From: Burkholderiales bacterium
Lineage (GTDB): Bacteria; Pseudomonadota; Gammaproteobacteria; Burkholderiales; Burkholderiaceae
Length of the DNA stretch: 6,816 bases
Direction: 5' to 3'
NCBI GenBank assembly: GCA_947371645.1
Contig: CANBQJ010000203.1
Span: 1-6,816 of the forward strand
Part shown: positions 1 through 6,537 of the stretch, piece by piece
Layout of the letters: each line of letters begins with the position of its first letter
How positions within the stretch are numbered: the first letter of the stretch is position 1
The notes under the pieces: model-generated
What the model was told of the DNA's origin: nothing
Seen by the model: only the letters and a program-made list of their open reading frames with translations
Database searches by the model: none
Translations under genes and position numbers: made by a program

Positions 1-2
1 GC

Positions 3-695
3 ACGCCTTGCCCCAACTGCGGCGGCGTGGTGAAAGAGAACTACCGCCGCTACACCTGCACCGGCCTGCACGGCGGCGATGCCGAAGGCGCCACGGGTTG
101 CGGCTTCAGCATGAGCAAGAGCCCCGCCGGCCGCAGCTTCGAGCTGCCCGAAGTGGAGCAGCTGCTGCGCGAGCACAAGGTGGGCCCCATTGAAGGCTTC
201 CGCTCCAAGGCAGGCTGGCCCTTCACCGCCGAGCTCAAGCTGGTGCGCGACACCGAGCTGAACAACTGGAAGATGGAGTTCGACTTCGGTGAAGACGCCA
301 AGCGCGACGACGCCGCAGGCGAAGCGGTGGACTTCAGCGGGCACACCAGCCTGGGCGCTTGCCCCAAGTGCGGCGGCCAGGTGTACGAGCACGGCAGCAA
401 CTACGTGTGCGAACACGCCGTGGGCGCCTCCACCTGCGACTTCAAGAGCGGCAAGATCATCTTGCAGCAGGCCGTCGCGCCCGAGCAGGTGACCAAGCTC
501 TTGCAGACCGGCAAGACCGACCTGCTGGAGAACTTCGTGTCCAACAAGACGCGGCGCAAGTTCAAGGCCTTCCTGAGCTGGGACGCCAAGGCCGGCAAGG
601 TGGGCTTCGAGTTCGAGCCCAGGGCTGCCAAAACAGCCGCCAAGGTGCCGGCCAAGAAGGCTGCGGGCAAGGTGGCCGCCAAGAAAGCGGCCTGA
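3..695 (+). CDS. topB: DNA topoisomerase III, C-terminal part (5' end outside window)
   Basis: This is the last 230 codons of a type IA topoisomerase, which passes single strands through a transient break to decatenate DNA and resolve recombination intermediates in the cytoplasm. The catalytic domains lie upstream of the window; only the DNA-binding tail is visible. It is built from two similar modules. Each begins with a zinc-ribbon of four cysteines: CX2C-X12-C-X13-C at fragment residues 3-33, and CX2C-X12-C-X8-C at about 120-145. Each is followed by a topoisomerase C-terminal repeat with an FELPEVEQLL- or IILQQAVAPEQV-like helix, a G-F or N-F turn and a closing strand (KMEFDF, VGFEFEP). 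The last 24 residues are almost all Ala and Lys, like a histone H1 tail, which probably adds non-specific DNA binding. The frame is open from base 3, so GTG 27 is not a real start. Family assignment rests on the tail only; topA is the alternative, but the repeat type fits TopB better. Confidence 0.88.
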   Translation, partial: TPCPNCGGVVKENYRRYTCTGLHGGDAEGATGCGFSMSKSPAGRSFELPEVEQLLREHKVGPIEGFRSKAGWPFTAELKLVRDTELNNWKMEFDFGEDAKRDDAAGEAVDFSGHTSLGACPKCGGQVYEHGSNYVCEHAVGASTCDFKSGKIILQQAVAPEQVTKLLQTGKTDLLENFVSNKTRRKFKAFLSWDAKAGKVGFEFEPRAAKTAAKVPAKKAAGKVAAKKAA

Positions 696-706
696 AGGCT
701 GACCCC

Positions 707-734
707 GGGCCCCTGAAATGCAGGGGCTTCCCTT
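707..734 (+). terminator. Probable intrinsic terminator after topB
   Basis: Fourteen bases after the topB stop there is a perfect 7-bp GC-rich stem, GCCCCTG (709-715) and CAGGGGC (721-727), with a 5-nt AAATG loop. Two further G-U pairs are possible at the base. It is followed by TTCCCTT, a weak pyrimidine tract rather than a clean run of T. Position and shape fit a terminator separating topB from the next gene; the poor T tract lowers confidence. Confidence 0.5.
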
Positions 735-749
735 GATCCAATCGGATCA
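734..749. promoter_or_regulatory. Perfect 6-bp palindrome upstream of the pstS-like gene (possible operator)
   Basis: TGATCC-AATC-GGATCA is a perfect inverted repeat with a 4-nt spacer. It sits about 70 bases before the start of the phosphate-binding protein gene and directly after the putative topB terminator. It could be an operator for a dimeric regulator or part of the promoter region. It does not resemble a PhoB box (direct repeats of CTGTCAT type), and I see no convincing -35/-10 pair at a fixed distance. A chance palindrome is possible. Confidence 0.25.
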
Positions 750-805
750 TGCCGGTGGCTTCATGGTGTATCTTTCGCGCCCTGTTGAGAGCAGTCAGGA
801 CGGGC

Positions 806-809
806 GGAG
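806..809 (+). promoter_or_regulatory. Ribosome binding site that decides the pstS-like start
   Basis: GGAG ends directly against the in-frame ATG at 810, too close to serve it, but lies nine bases before the second in-frame ATG at 819. This favours 819 as the true start and shortens the signal-peptide n-region by three residues. Confidence 0.5.
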
Positions 810-818
810 ATGGACAGG

Positions 819-1919
819 ATGGATGTGGCCCTCGGCGGGGAAAACCGGGGTCGAAGTGTGGGTGCAAGGTGGTTGCGAGCCGTCTGCGTGGCGGTGTACC
901 TGCTGACAGGCGGTGCGGCACACGCGGCGTCCATCGACGTGCAAGGGGCTGGCGCCACCTTCCCCGCACTGGTCTACCAGCGCTGGCTGCAGCGCTTCAA
1001 CAGCCTCAACCCCGGTATCCAGCTTCGCTACAACGCCACGGGCTCCGGCGACGGCGTGCGCCAGATCCAGGCCCGCAGCGTGGCCTTTGGCGGCACGGAC
1101 AGCCCCTTGAGCCCCGCGCAACTGGCCGAGGCCCGGCTGGTGCAGATCCCCATGGTGGTGGGCGGGCTGGTGCCGGTGGTCAACCTGCCTGGCCTGGGGG
1201 CGCGCAACCTGGTGCTGGACGGCGCGGTGCTGGCGGCACTGATGCAGGGCGAGATCCGCCAGTGGAACGACCCCCGCGTGCAAGCCCTCAATGGCGGGCT
1301 CAAGCTGCCGGACTTGCCCGTGCAGCGCGTGGTGCGCGACGAGGCGTCAGGCTCCAGTGAGGTGTTCACACGCTACCTGGGCGGGGCTTCGGGCGCTTTT
1401 GCGCAGGCGGTGCCGGCGGCCCAACAGCCCAAGTGGCCCGGGCAGCCCTGGCGGGCCAAAGGCAGCGATGGCGTGGTGGCCCTGCTCAAGGCCACACCTG
1501 GCGGCCTGAGCTATGTCTCCTTTGACCGCGTGGCCAAAGACCGACTGAGCGCGGTGAGCCTGCGGCAGGCCGACGGTGCCGTGGTCAGCCCTTCAGAGGA
1601 CGCCTTCCGCGCGGCGATCCTCGCCTCGGACGTCTACCGCAAGGGCGAAGACCAGGCGCCGCTGCTGGCCATGCCCCGCAAGGACGCCTGGCCGATCACG
1701 GCCACCAGCTTCGTGTTGCTGGACGCCAAACCGCAAAATGCAGCGCAGGCCGAGGCCGTCTCCCGCTTCGTGTACTGGGCCTTCATGCATGGCGATGAAC
1801 TCACACGAGGCACGGGCTTCGCGCCGCTGCCTGAGCGCGTGCAGGCTCGCCTGGCTGGGCGCCTGACGCAGATCCATGGCCCCGATGGCCAGGTGCCGAA
1901 GTTTTCGATACAACCTTGA
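819..1919 (+). CDS. PstS-type periplasmic phosphate-binding protein, stand-alone
   Basis: This encodes a 366-residue exported solute-binding protein of the PstS family, which captures phosphate in the periplasm and delivers it to the PstCAB ABC transporter. Residues 1-36 form a Sec signal peptide: an Arg-containing n-region, a hydrophobic core around 21-32 and an AHA cleavage motif before A37. The mature protein begins IDVQGAGATFPALVYQRW, the classical PstS opening. Phosphate-site residues known from E. coli PstS can be placed by alignment: T47-F48 in GATFPA, S76 in GSGDG, D94 in FGGTDSPLS, R173, and S177-G178-S179 in ASGSSEVFTRYL. Later family landmarks are PGGLSYVSF, KDAWPITATSFVLL and FVYWAFMHGDEL. 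Two substitutions stand out: the GSSGG loop of E. coli reads GSGDG here, and the Asp that pairs with the site Arg is Glu (E175). No pstC, pstA, pstB or phoU flanks it, so it is an orphan copy. Its ligand could be phosphate or a similar oxyanion. Confidence 0.88.
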   Translation: MDVALGGENRGRSVGARWLRAVCVAVYLLTGGAAHAASIDVQGAGATFPALVYQRWLQRFNSLNPGIQLRYNATGSGDGVRQIQARSVAFGGTDSPLSPAQLAEARLVQIPMVVGGLVPVVNLPGLGARNLVLDGAVLAALMQGEIRQWNDPRVQALNGGLKLPDLPVQRVVRDEASGSSEVFTRYLGGASGAFAQAVPAAQQPKWPGQPWRAKGSDGVVALLKATPGGLSYVSFDRVAKDRLSAVSLRQADGAVVSPSEDAFRAAILASDVYRKGEDQAPLLAMPRKDAWPITATSFVLLDAKPQNAAQAEAVSRFVYWAFMHGDELTRGTGFAPLPERVQARLAGRLTQIHGPDGQVPKFSIQP

Positions 1920-1990
1920 ACTTTCTGTGATTCTTGCGCTGTGGCCATGGGGAATGCGCCCTTCCAACGTCAACGGGTGCGGGGCGAGGG

Positions 1991-1996
1991 TATAAA
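1991..1996 (+). promoter_or_regulatory. Candidate -10 element for msrP
   Basis: TATAAA matches five of six positions of the sigma-70 -10 consensus and stands out in a GC-rich 105-base gap, 28 bases before the msrP start. No good -35 hexamer occurs 16-18 bases upstream (the sequence there is around CGTCAAC), so an activator would be expected if this is used. The rest of the gap between the pstS-like gene and msrP shows no clear terminator. Confidence 0.35.
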
Positions 1997-2014
1997 CGAT
2001 CTGCCTTGAACTTC

Positions 2015-2018
2015 GGAG
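2015..2018 (+). promoter_or_regulatory. Shine-Dalgarno site of msrP
   Basis: GGAG lies six bases before ATG 2025, good spacing, and supports that start over the in-frame ATG at 2073, which has no comparable site. Confidence 0.6.
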
Positions 2019-2024
2019 CCCGAC

Positions 2025-3050
2025 ATGCCCCATGTCCGCCGTACCCGCTCGACCCTGCACGCTGACAGTGGCATGGTGCACCCCGTGCCCAGCGAGATCA
2101 CGCCCCAGCAGGTCTACGCTGGCCGGCGCCAATGGCTGCAGCAGGCCGGCCTGGGTGGCCTGGGCTTGGCCGCGTCGACCTGGGCCGGTGCCGACGCGCG
2201 AGCCGCAGATGGGCTGACCGCCCGTGCGGGCAAGCTGGACGCATTGCCGGCCAGCCGCAGCACGCTGGCCGGGGCCCAGGTGATGGACAAGGTCACCGGC
2301 TACAGCGACGTCACCAGCTACAACAACTTCTACGAGTTCGGCACCGACAAGGCCGAACCCGCGGAGAACGCCCACACGCTCAAGACCCGCCCCTGGTCGC
2401 TGAGCATCGAAGGCGAGGTGGGCAAGCCGCTGAAGCTGGGCCTGGATGACCTGCTCAAGCTGGCCCCCATGGAAGAGCGCATCTACCGCATGCGCTGCGT
2501 GGAGGGCTGGTCCATGGTGATCCCGTGGGTGGGCTACTCGCTGTCGGCGCTGATCCAGCGCGCCGAGCCCAACAGCCGCGCCAAGTTCGTGGAGTTCATC
2601 AGCCTGGCCGACCCGCAGCAGATGCCCGGCGTGCGCGCCAGCGTGCTGGACTGGCCTTACCGCGAAGGCCTGCGCATCGACGAGGCCATGCACCCGCTCA
2701 CGCTGCTGGCCTTTGGCCTTTATGGCGAGGTGCTGCCCAAGCAGAACGGCGCGCCGCTGCGCCTGGTGGTGCCCTGGAAGTACGGCTTCAAGAGCGCCAA
2801 GTCCATCGTCAAGATCCGCCTGGTGGAGAAGCAACCCGAGCCGTCCTGGGTCAAGGCCAATGCGCGCGAGTACGGCTTCTTCTCGAACGTGAACCCCAAG
2901 GTGGACCACCCCCGCTGGAGCCAGGCCACGGAGCGCCGCATCGGCGACGGCGGCCTGTTTGCGCCCCGCAAGACCACCTTGATGTTCAATGGCTACGAGG
3001 CCCAGGTGGGCCAGCTGTATGCAGGCATGGACCTGCGCAAATTCTTCTGA
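2025..3050 (+). CDS. msrP: Periplasmic methionine sulfoxide reductase, molybdopterin catalytic subunit MsrP
   Basis: MsrP (formerly YedY) reduces methionine sulfoxide in oxidised periplasmic proteins, using a Mo-molybdopterin centre fed with electrons by the membrane partner MsrQ. The 341-residue product is close to the roughly 334 of E. coli MsrP. It carries a Tat signal: twin arginines R34-R35 in [10 protein letters not shown], a Gly/Ala-rich hydrophobic stretch to about residue 52, and an ARA cleavage site before A61. Family landmarks follow in order: [16 protein letters not shown] (98-113), the molybdenum-ligand cysteine C158 in [37 protein letters not shown] (230-248), [12 protein letters not shown] (250-261) and the C-terminal [20 protein letters not shown]. 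No expected key residue is missing. msrQ follows after 18 bases, which confirms the assignment. The leader has a TATAAA element and a GGAG site; ATG 2073 is a less likely start that would shorten the Tat n-region. Confidence 0.96.
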   Translation: MPHVRRTRSTLHADSGMVHPVPSEITPQQVYAGRRQWLQQAGLGGLGLAASTWAGADARAADGLTARAGKLDALPASRSTLAGAQVMDKVTGYSDVTSYNNFYEFGTDKAEPAENAHTLKTRPWSLSIEGEVGKPLKLGLDDLLKLAPMEERIYRMRCVEGWSMVIPWVGYSLSALIQRAEPNSRAKFVEFISLADPQQMPGVRASVLDWPYREGLRIDEAMHPLTLLAFGLYGEVLPKQNGAPLRLVVPWKYGFKSAKSIVKIRLVEKQPEPSWVKANAREYGFFSNVNPKVDHPRWSQATERRIGDGGLFAPRKTTLMFNGYEAQVGQLYAGMDLRKFF

Positions 3051-3068
3051 CCCACTTCACTGTTGACG

Positions 3069-3701
3069 ATGCGATTGCCTGTTGTGAATGGCTGGCTGCT
3101 CAAGCCAGTTGCCAAGCCCCTCTTGTGGACCCTGTACGCGCTGCCTCTGGTGGGGTTGGTGGTGGCCGCCTTCAGCGACCGCCTGGGCGCCAACCCAGCT
3201 GAAAAGCTCATCCGCGAAACCGGCGACTGGACCTTGCGCTTCTTGTGGATGACCCTGGCGGTGAGCCCCTTGCGTGAGCTCATCGGCTGGCCGTCCCTGG
3301 TGCGCCATCGCCGCGCCCTGGGCGTGACGACCTTCATCTATGCCGTGTGCCACCTGCTGTGCTACGCCTGGCTGGACAAGGGCCTGGTGATCGACGACAT
3401 CGTGCGCGACGTGTTCAAGCGCAACTTCATCTTCGTGGGCATGGCCGCCCTGCTGATGATGACGCCGCTGGCGCTCACCTCTTTCAATGCGGCCATCCGG
3501 GCCATCGGGGGGCAGCGCTGGAAGCTGCTGCACAAGCTGACCTACCTGGTGGCGGCAGCTGGCCTGCTGCACTTCTACTGGATGAAATCGGCCAAGCACA
3601 ATTTCGGCGAGGTGGCTGTGTACGCGGCCATCCTGGCAGTGCTGTTCGGTTGGCGGGCCATGCGCGCCGGTGGCCCTGTGAAGTGGATCTGGGCACGCTG
3701 A
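3069..3701 (+). CDS. msrQ: Haem-binding membrane subunit MsrQ of the methionine sulfoxide reductase system
   Basis: MsrQ (formerly YedZ) is an inner-membrane b-type cytochrome of the ferric-reductase-like transmembrane family that passes electrons from the respiratory chain to periplasmic MsrP. The 210-residue product is the usual length and has about six hydrophobic segments, roughly at 18-34, 54-72, 84-102, 119-137, 153-171 and 183-197. Histidines H95 (VCHLLCYAWLD), H155 (LHKLTYL) and H168 (LHFYW) have the same spacing, 60 and 13 residues, as the haem-associated histidines reported for E. coli MsrQ. The motifs GDWTLRFLW, SPLRELIGW, RHRRALG and QRWKLLHKLTY are typical. ATG 3069 was preferred to the in-frame TTG at 3063. 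Neither has a recognisable Shine-Dalgarno sequence in the 18-base gap after msrP, so translation may depend on coupling to msrP. Confidence 0.95.
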   Translation: MRLPVVNGWLLKPVAKPLLWTLYALPLVGLVVAAFSDRLGANPAEKLIRETGDWTLRFLWMTLAVSPLRELIGWPSLVRHRRALGVTTFIYAVCHLLCYAWLDKGLVIDDIVRDVFKRNFIFVGMAALLMMTPLALTSFNAAIRAIGGQRWKLLHKLTYLVAAAGLLHFYWMKSAKHNFGEVAVYAAILAVLFGWRAMRAGGPVKWIWAR

Positions 3702-3719
3702 CGCAGCGACAATCTCACC

Positions 3720-4706
3720 ATGCTGGCTTTGGTGTGGTCTTTCAGCCCGTTTTTCCTTCTGGTGGCCCTGGGCAGCCTGGCTGTGCGTGCACGCTGGGTG
3801 CCGGCCGACGGCCTGGGCGCCCTGACGGCGTTTGTGCTCTACCTGGCCTTGCCTGCCATGCTCTTCAGGCTGGGTGCCAGTGGCGCCTTGCACCAGGGCG
3901 GCCTGGGTGGCTTGCTGCTGGCCTATGGCGCGGGCGGATCGGTGGTCCTGGCCTTGGCCCTGGCCTGGGGCGCGCAACGCCGCCTGGGCCGTCTGGATGG
4001 TGGCCTGGCGGGGCTGGCCACGGTCTTTCCCAACACGGGCTTTCTGGGCCTGCCCTTGCTCACCGGTTTGCTGGGGCCAAAGGCCGCCGGCCCCTTGGCC
4101 GCCACGCTGGTGGTGGACGTGCTCGTGTTCAGTTCGGTGTGCCTGGCCTGGGCACACAGCGCGGGCCGGGCGGGCCGGGCCGATGAGGTGGGCGCTGCGC
4201 GTGCCGCGATGGCCTCGGTGCGCGGCGCCTTGCGCAACCCCTTGCTGTGGGCCATGGGCTTGGGGCTGTGGTGGGGCCAGACCGGCTGGGCCTTGCCCCA
4301 ACCGGCCGACGAGACCTTGCGCTTGCTGGGCCTGGCCGCGACGCCGGCTGCCTTGTTCACCCTGGGTGGCATCCTGGTGCGACCAGGGAAGCCCGATGCG
4401 GCCGCTGCCGAACACCGGCCTTTGAATGTCCCCGCCTTGCTCGGCCCTGCCGTGTTGAAGCTGGTGCTGCACCCCGCGCTGGTCTGGGCCTGTGCCTGGG
4501 TTATGGGCGGGCAGGGCCTGGCCTGGTCCACCTTGATCATGGCGGCGGCCTTGCCCTCAGCCAGCAACGTGTCCATGCTGGCCGAACGTGAAGGTGCCCG
4601 CACGCCGGCCGTGCCCCGCATCATCTTGCTGACCACCGCACTGGCCGTCGTCACGCTGGCCTGCTGGGCGCAGGCCCTGGGCCTCGCTCCGACGCGTCCT
4701 CGGTGA
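3720..4706 (+). CDS. AEC-family permease (auxin efflux carrier type membrane transporter)
   Basis: The 328-residue product is a hydrophobic inner-membrane protein of the AEC family (Mem_trans), secondary transporters whose bacterial members export or exchange small organic anions such as malate or malonate. There are about ten hydrophobic segments in two halves separated by a charged stretch around 149-172. Family signatures are visible: YLALPAMLFRLG (41-52), TVFPNTGFLGLPLL (101-114) with the conserved Asn-Thr-Gly-Phe, VVDVLVFSSVCLAW (131-144), LRNPLLWAMGLGL (171-183), ATPAALFTLGGILV (207-220) and AAALPSASNVSMLAE (275-289) with its Pro and Asn. The first methionine gives the usual family N-terminus, starting straight into helix 1. 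It begins 18 bases after msrQ, so co-transcription with msrPQ is likely although no functional link is known. No clear Shine-Dalgarno site precedes it. Substrate cannot be assigned from sequence. A short in-frame run of repeated CGGGC units around 4163-4180 encodes GRAGRA in the central loop. Confidence 0.9.
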   Translation: MLALVWSFSPFFLLVALGSLAVRARWVPADGLGALTAFVLYLALPAMLFRLGASGALHQGGLGGLLLAYGAGGSVVLALALAWGAQRRLGRLDGGLAGLATVFPNTGFLGLPLLTGLLGPKAAGPLAATLVVDVLVFSSVCLAWAHSAGRAGRADEVGAARAAMASVRGALRNPLLWAMGLGLWWGQTGWALPQPADETLRLLGLAATPAALFTLGGILVRPGKPDAAAAEHRPLNVPALLGPAVLKLVLHPALVWACAWVMGGQGLAWSTLIMAAALPSASNVSMLAEREGARTPAVPRIILLTTALAVVTLACWAQALGLAPTRPR

Positions 4707-4708
4707 AG

Positions 4709-4729
4709 GGGCCTTGGTGCCCGAGGCTC
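4709..4729. terminator. Hairpin between convergent genes, possible terminator
   Basis: In the 21 bases between the permease stop and the glycosyltransferase stop, the + strand can form GCCTTGG-TGC-CCGAGGC (4711-4727). This is a 7-bp stem with one G-T wobble, extendable by two pairs into the opposing stop codon. On the - strand transcript the wobble becomes an A-C mismatch, so the structure favours the + strand operon. No T tract follows, and the loop is only three bases, so this is a moderate candidate. Confidence 0.35.
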
Positions 4730-6524
4730 AGCGCGCTGGCGTCATCAGCGGGGTGAGCGTGACCCGCTCCTGCCCCTGACCCTGGTCCAGGCGGGCTTGC
4801 GAGACCGTGGTGAGGACACCCAGGCACCCACGCGTTCGTTCGTCCCGAGATTGGGGGTTGAGTGTCATGGCGCCGCCGCCATCGTTGTCTTGCCAGCGTG
4901 CCAGCCGGGCACGGTAGGTGCCGGTGGACAAGCGCCAGATGGCGCCCAGCCTGGCCTCATCCAGCAAAGGGGCGTAGAGCACGCGTTGCACGTCGTCGTA
5001 GTAGGCGGCTGCAGCCGGGTCGGTGAACCGGTTGCGCTGGCTCAGCACCGAGGCCAGGTAGTCACGCGGCACAGGTCGCTCGAAGTGGCCAATGTGGGGT
5101 GGGTGCGCCGACACGACCGGCAGGCCGGCCAGGAAGCGGTCTGCCAGCGCCAGGGGGTCGACGATCCGGGCCTGGCGGGGTGCGAAGTACCCGGTCATGC
5201 CGATGGCGCAGGTCACGAAGACACCGGGCGCATCTCGCCCTGTCTGGCGCATCGCTGCCGTGATGGCTTCGCCGTTGGCACGGAATGCGTGAGCCTTGGG
5301 CACGCCCTGCGTGCTCAGCGTGTGGAGGTCGGTGACGCCTTGCAGGCTCTGGCGCGCGTCGGCCACGTCATGCAAGAGGGCTGCCGGTTCCAGCCACCGC
5401 CAGAGGTCTTCGGGGAACCAGGTGGCAGTGCCAAAGGCCAGCAAGGTGCTCAGCAGCCCCGCTGTCTGGGCGCGCCGCAAGGTGCTGGTCATGGGTCCGG
5501 CCAGATCGGTCAATGCGGTCAGGGGCCCGATCCGGGTTCGCAGGGCATCTGCCAGCACGAACATGCACAAGGTGAGCGGCCCGACCATGAAGCGGCCAGC
5601 CATGTAGTCGCCACCAATGTGCGCCAGGTAAAGCGTGAACAGGGCCATGCCGGCCAACGTGGGCCACAGCTGGCGGCCACGGCAGGCCCACACGGTGAAA
5701 AGGCTGGCGATCATCAGGCTCAGCAGCAGAGGGTCGAAGTGCTGCATGAAGCCGTAATAGAACCAGGCTTGTCGTGGGCCATCCCAGCCTGCCACGATCT
5801 TCGCCAGGACGGTGTTGGGCAGGGGCGAGCCGTAGTACAGCCAGGACCAGGCGCTCCAGGCCAGCAAGGGCCAGGCGCCGATCAGCAGGTCACTGGCCAG
5901 GCGCCGCGCCGCACGCACCCGCACCCGCAGCAGAGTCGGGTCGAGATCGGCCTGTCGGTGCCAGGCGGCGTGCAAGAGCAGGGGGCCCAGCAGCAAGGCC
6001 AGGTCATGGCGAACCAGCAGACACAGGGCCAGCAGGGTGCCCAAGGCACGCACGCCGATGCCAGGCCACAGTGGTGGCAAGGAGACGGCGGCAGCCACGG
6101 CGGCCATCACCAACGGGGTTTCCAGGCCAGAGCACATGTAGTCGCGCACGCTGCGGCTGCTGCACCACAGGGCGGCCAGGACCAGCCACAGCAGGGTGCG
6201 CCGCCCGCTGGCCTGCCACAGCATCAGCAGCGCCAGCGTGAACAGGCCAAACGACAGCCACACGGTGCCCTGGATGGGGTCGCCCAGCAGCGCCGTCATG
6301 CCGACGGACAGCGCCATCCACAGGGGCGAGGTGTAGACCTGCACGCGCTCGCCGGGGTTCCAGGTGAGGCCCTGGTGGTCCAGCACGTTGGCGATCACGC
6401 GGAAATTGATGAACGCGTCTTCGGCGATCCAGGCGTAGTGGACGGCGTGGTGCAGCAGCAGGCAGGCGAAGACCCACGGTGCAGCACGCTGCACGAGGTG
6501 GGTGAAGCTGAAAGCGGAGGGCAT
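4728..6524 (-). CDS. Polytopic GT-C type glycosyltransferase, AftB/TfpW-like
   Basis: The 598-residue membrane protein has about eleven or twelve hydrophobic helices up to residue 370 and a large, probably periplasmic, C-terminal domain (about 371-598). After helix 1 it has an acidic pair E35-D36 in AWIAEDAFINFRV, the position of the catalytic acid in GT-C enzymes using polyprenyl-phosphate sugars. Then comes GLTWNPGERVQVYTSPLW (52-69), close to the GLVFNPGERVEGYTN-type block of the AftB arabinofuranosyltransferase family. Others are DYMCSGLETPL (128-138), VRHD (171-174), YGSPLPNTVLAK (231-242) and GGDYMAGRFMVGPL (304-317). In the C-terminal domain, DPLALADRFLA and HIGHFERPVPRDYL (457-490) recall the D-GLTD and GHE-YL motifs of the same group. 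It likely transfers a lipid-linked sugar, possibly D-arabinofuranose, to an envelope glycan, lipid or pilin. Donor and acceptor are unknown, and no precursor genes are nearby. No Shine-Dalgarno site precedes the ATG. Confidence 0.75.
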   Translation of the reverse strand: MPSAFSFTHLVQRAAPWVFACLLLHHAVHYAWIAEDAFINFRVIANVLDHQGLTWNPGERVQVYTSPLWMALSVGMTALLGDPIQGTVWLSFGLFTLALLMLWQASGRRTLLWLVLAALWCSSRSVRDYMCSGLETPLVMAAVAAAVSLPPLWPGIGVRALGTLLALCLLVRHDLALLLGPLLLHAAWHRQADLDPTLLRVRVRAARRLASDLLIGAWPLLAWSAWSWLYYGSPLPNTVLAKIVAGWDGPRQAWFYYGFMQHFDPLLLSLMIASLFTVWACRGRQLWPTLAGMALFTLYLAHIGGDYMAGRFMVGPLTLCMFVLADALRTRIGPLTALTDLAGPMTSTLRRAQTAGLLSTLLAFGTATWFPEDLWRWLEPAALLHDVADARQSLQGVTDLHTLSTQGVPKAHAFRANGEAITAAMRQTGRDAPGVFVTCAIGMTGYFAPRQARIVDPLALADRFLAGLPVVSAHPPHIGHFERPVPRDYLASVLSQRNRFTDPAAAAYYDDVQRVLYAPLLDEARLGAIWRLSTGTYRARLARWQDNDGGGAMTLNPQSRDERTRGCLGVLTTVSQARLDQGQGQERVTLTPLMTPAR

Positions 6525-6537
6525 GCGGCGTCAGGCG

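Noticed and set aside
8..193. Short + strand open frame at the left edge
   Set aside because: Out-of-phase reading of topB with an Arg-rich composition. The topB frame carries the zinc-ribbon cysteines.
696..818. Search for a PhoB box before the pstS-like gene
   Set aside because: No CTGTCAT-like direct repeats were found, so phosphate-regulon control cannot be claimed from the sequence.
1593..2909. Long - strand open frame (438 codons) opposite the end of the pstS-like gene and msrP
   Set aside because: It crosses two well-supported genes and the intergenic gap, and has a His/Gln/Arg-rich low-information composition. It is a GC-content artefact.
2525..3202. + strand open frame in another phase over msrP and msrQ
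   Set aside because: An Arg/Ala/Gly/Pro-rich shadow frame running across the msrP stop. The MsrP and MsrQ frames are unambiguous.
4160..4182. Repeated CGGGC units inside the permease gene
   Set aside because: A short in-frame run coding for Gly-Arg-Ala in a loop, typical of GC-rich coding sequence. It is too short and imperfect to call a functional repeat.
3057..4472. Long - strand open frame (471 codons) opposite msrQ and the permease
   Set aside because: Its product is rich in Gln, His, Gly and Arg with no hydrophobic or domain pattern, as expected of the antisense of GC-rich membrane-protein genes. The + strand frames have clear family motifs.
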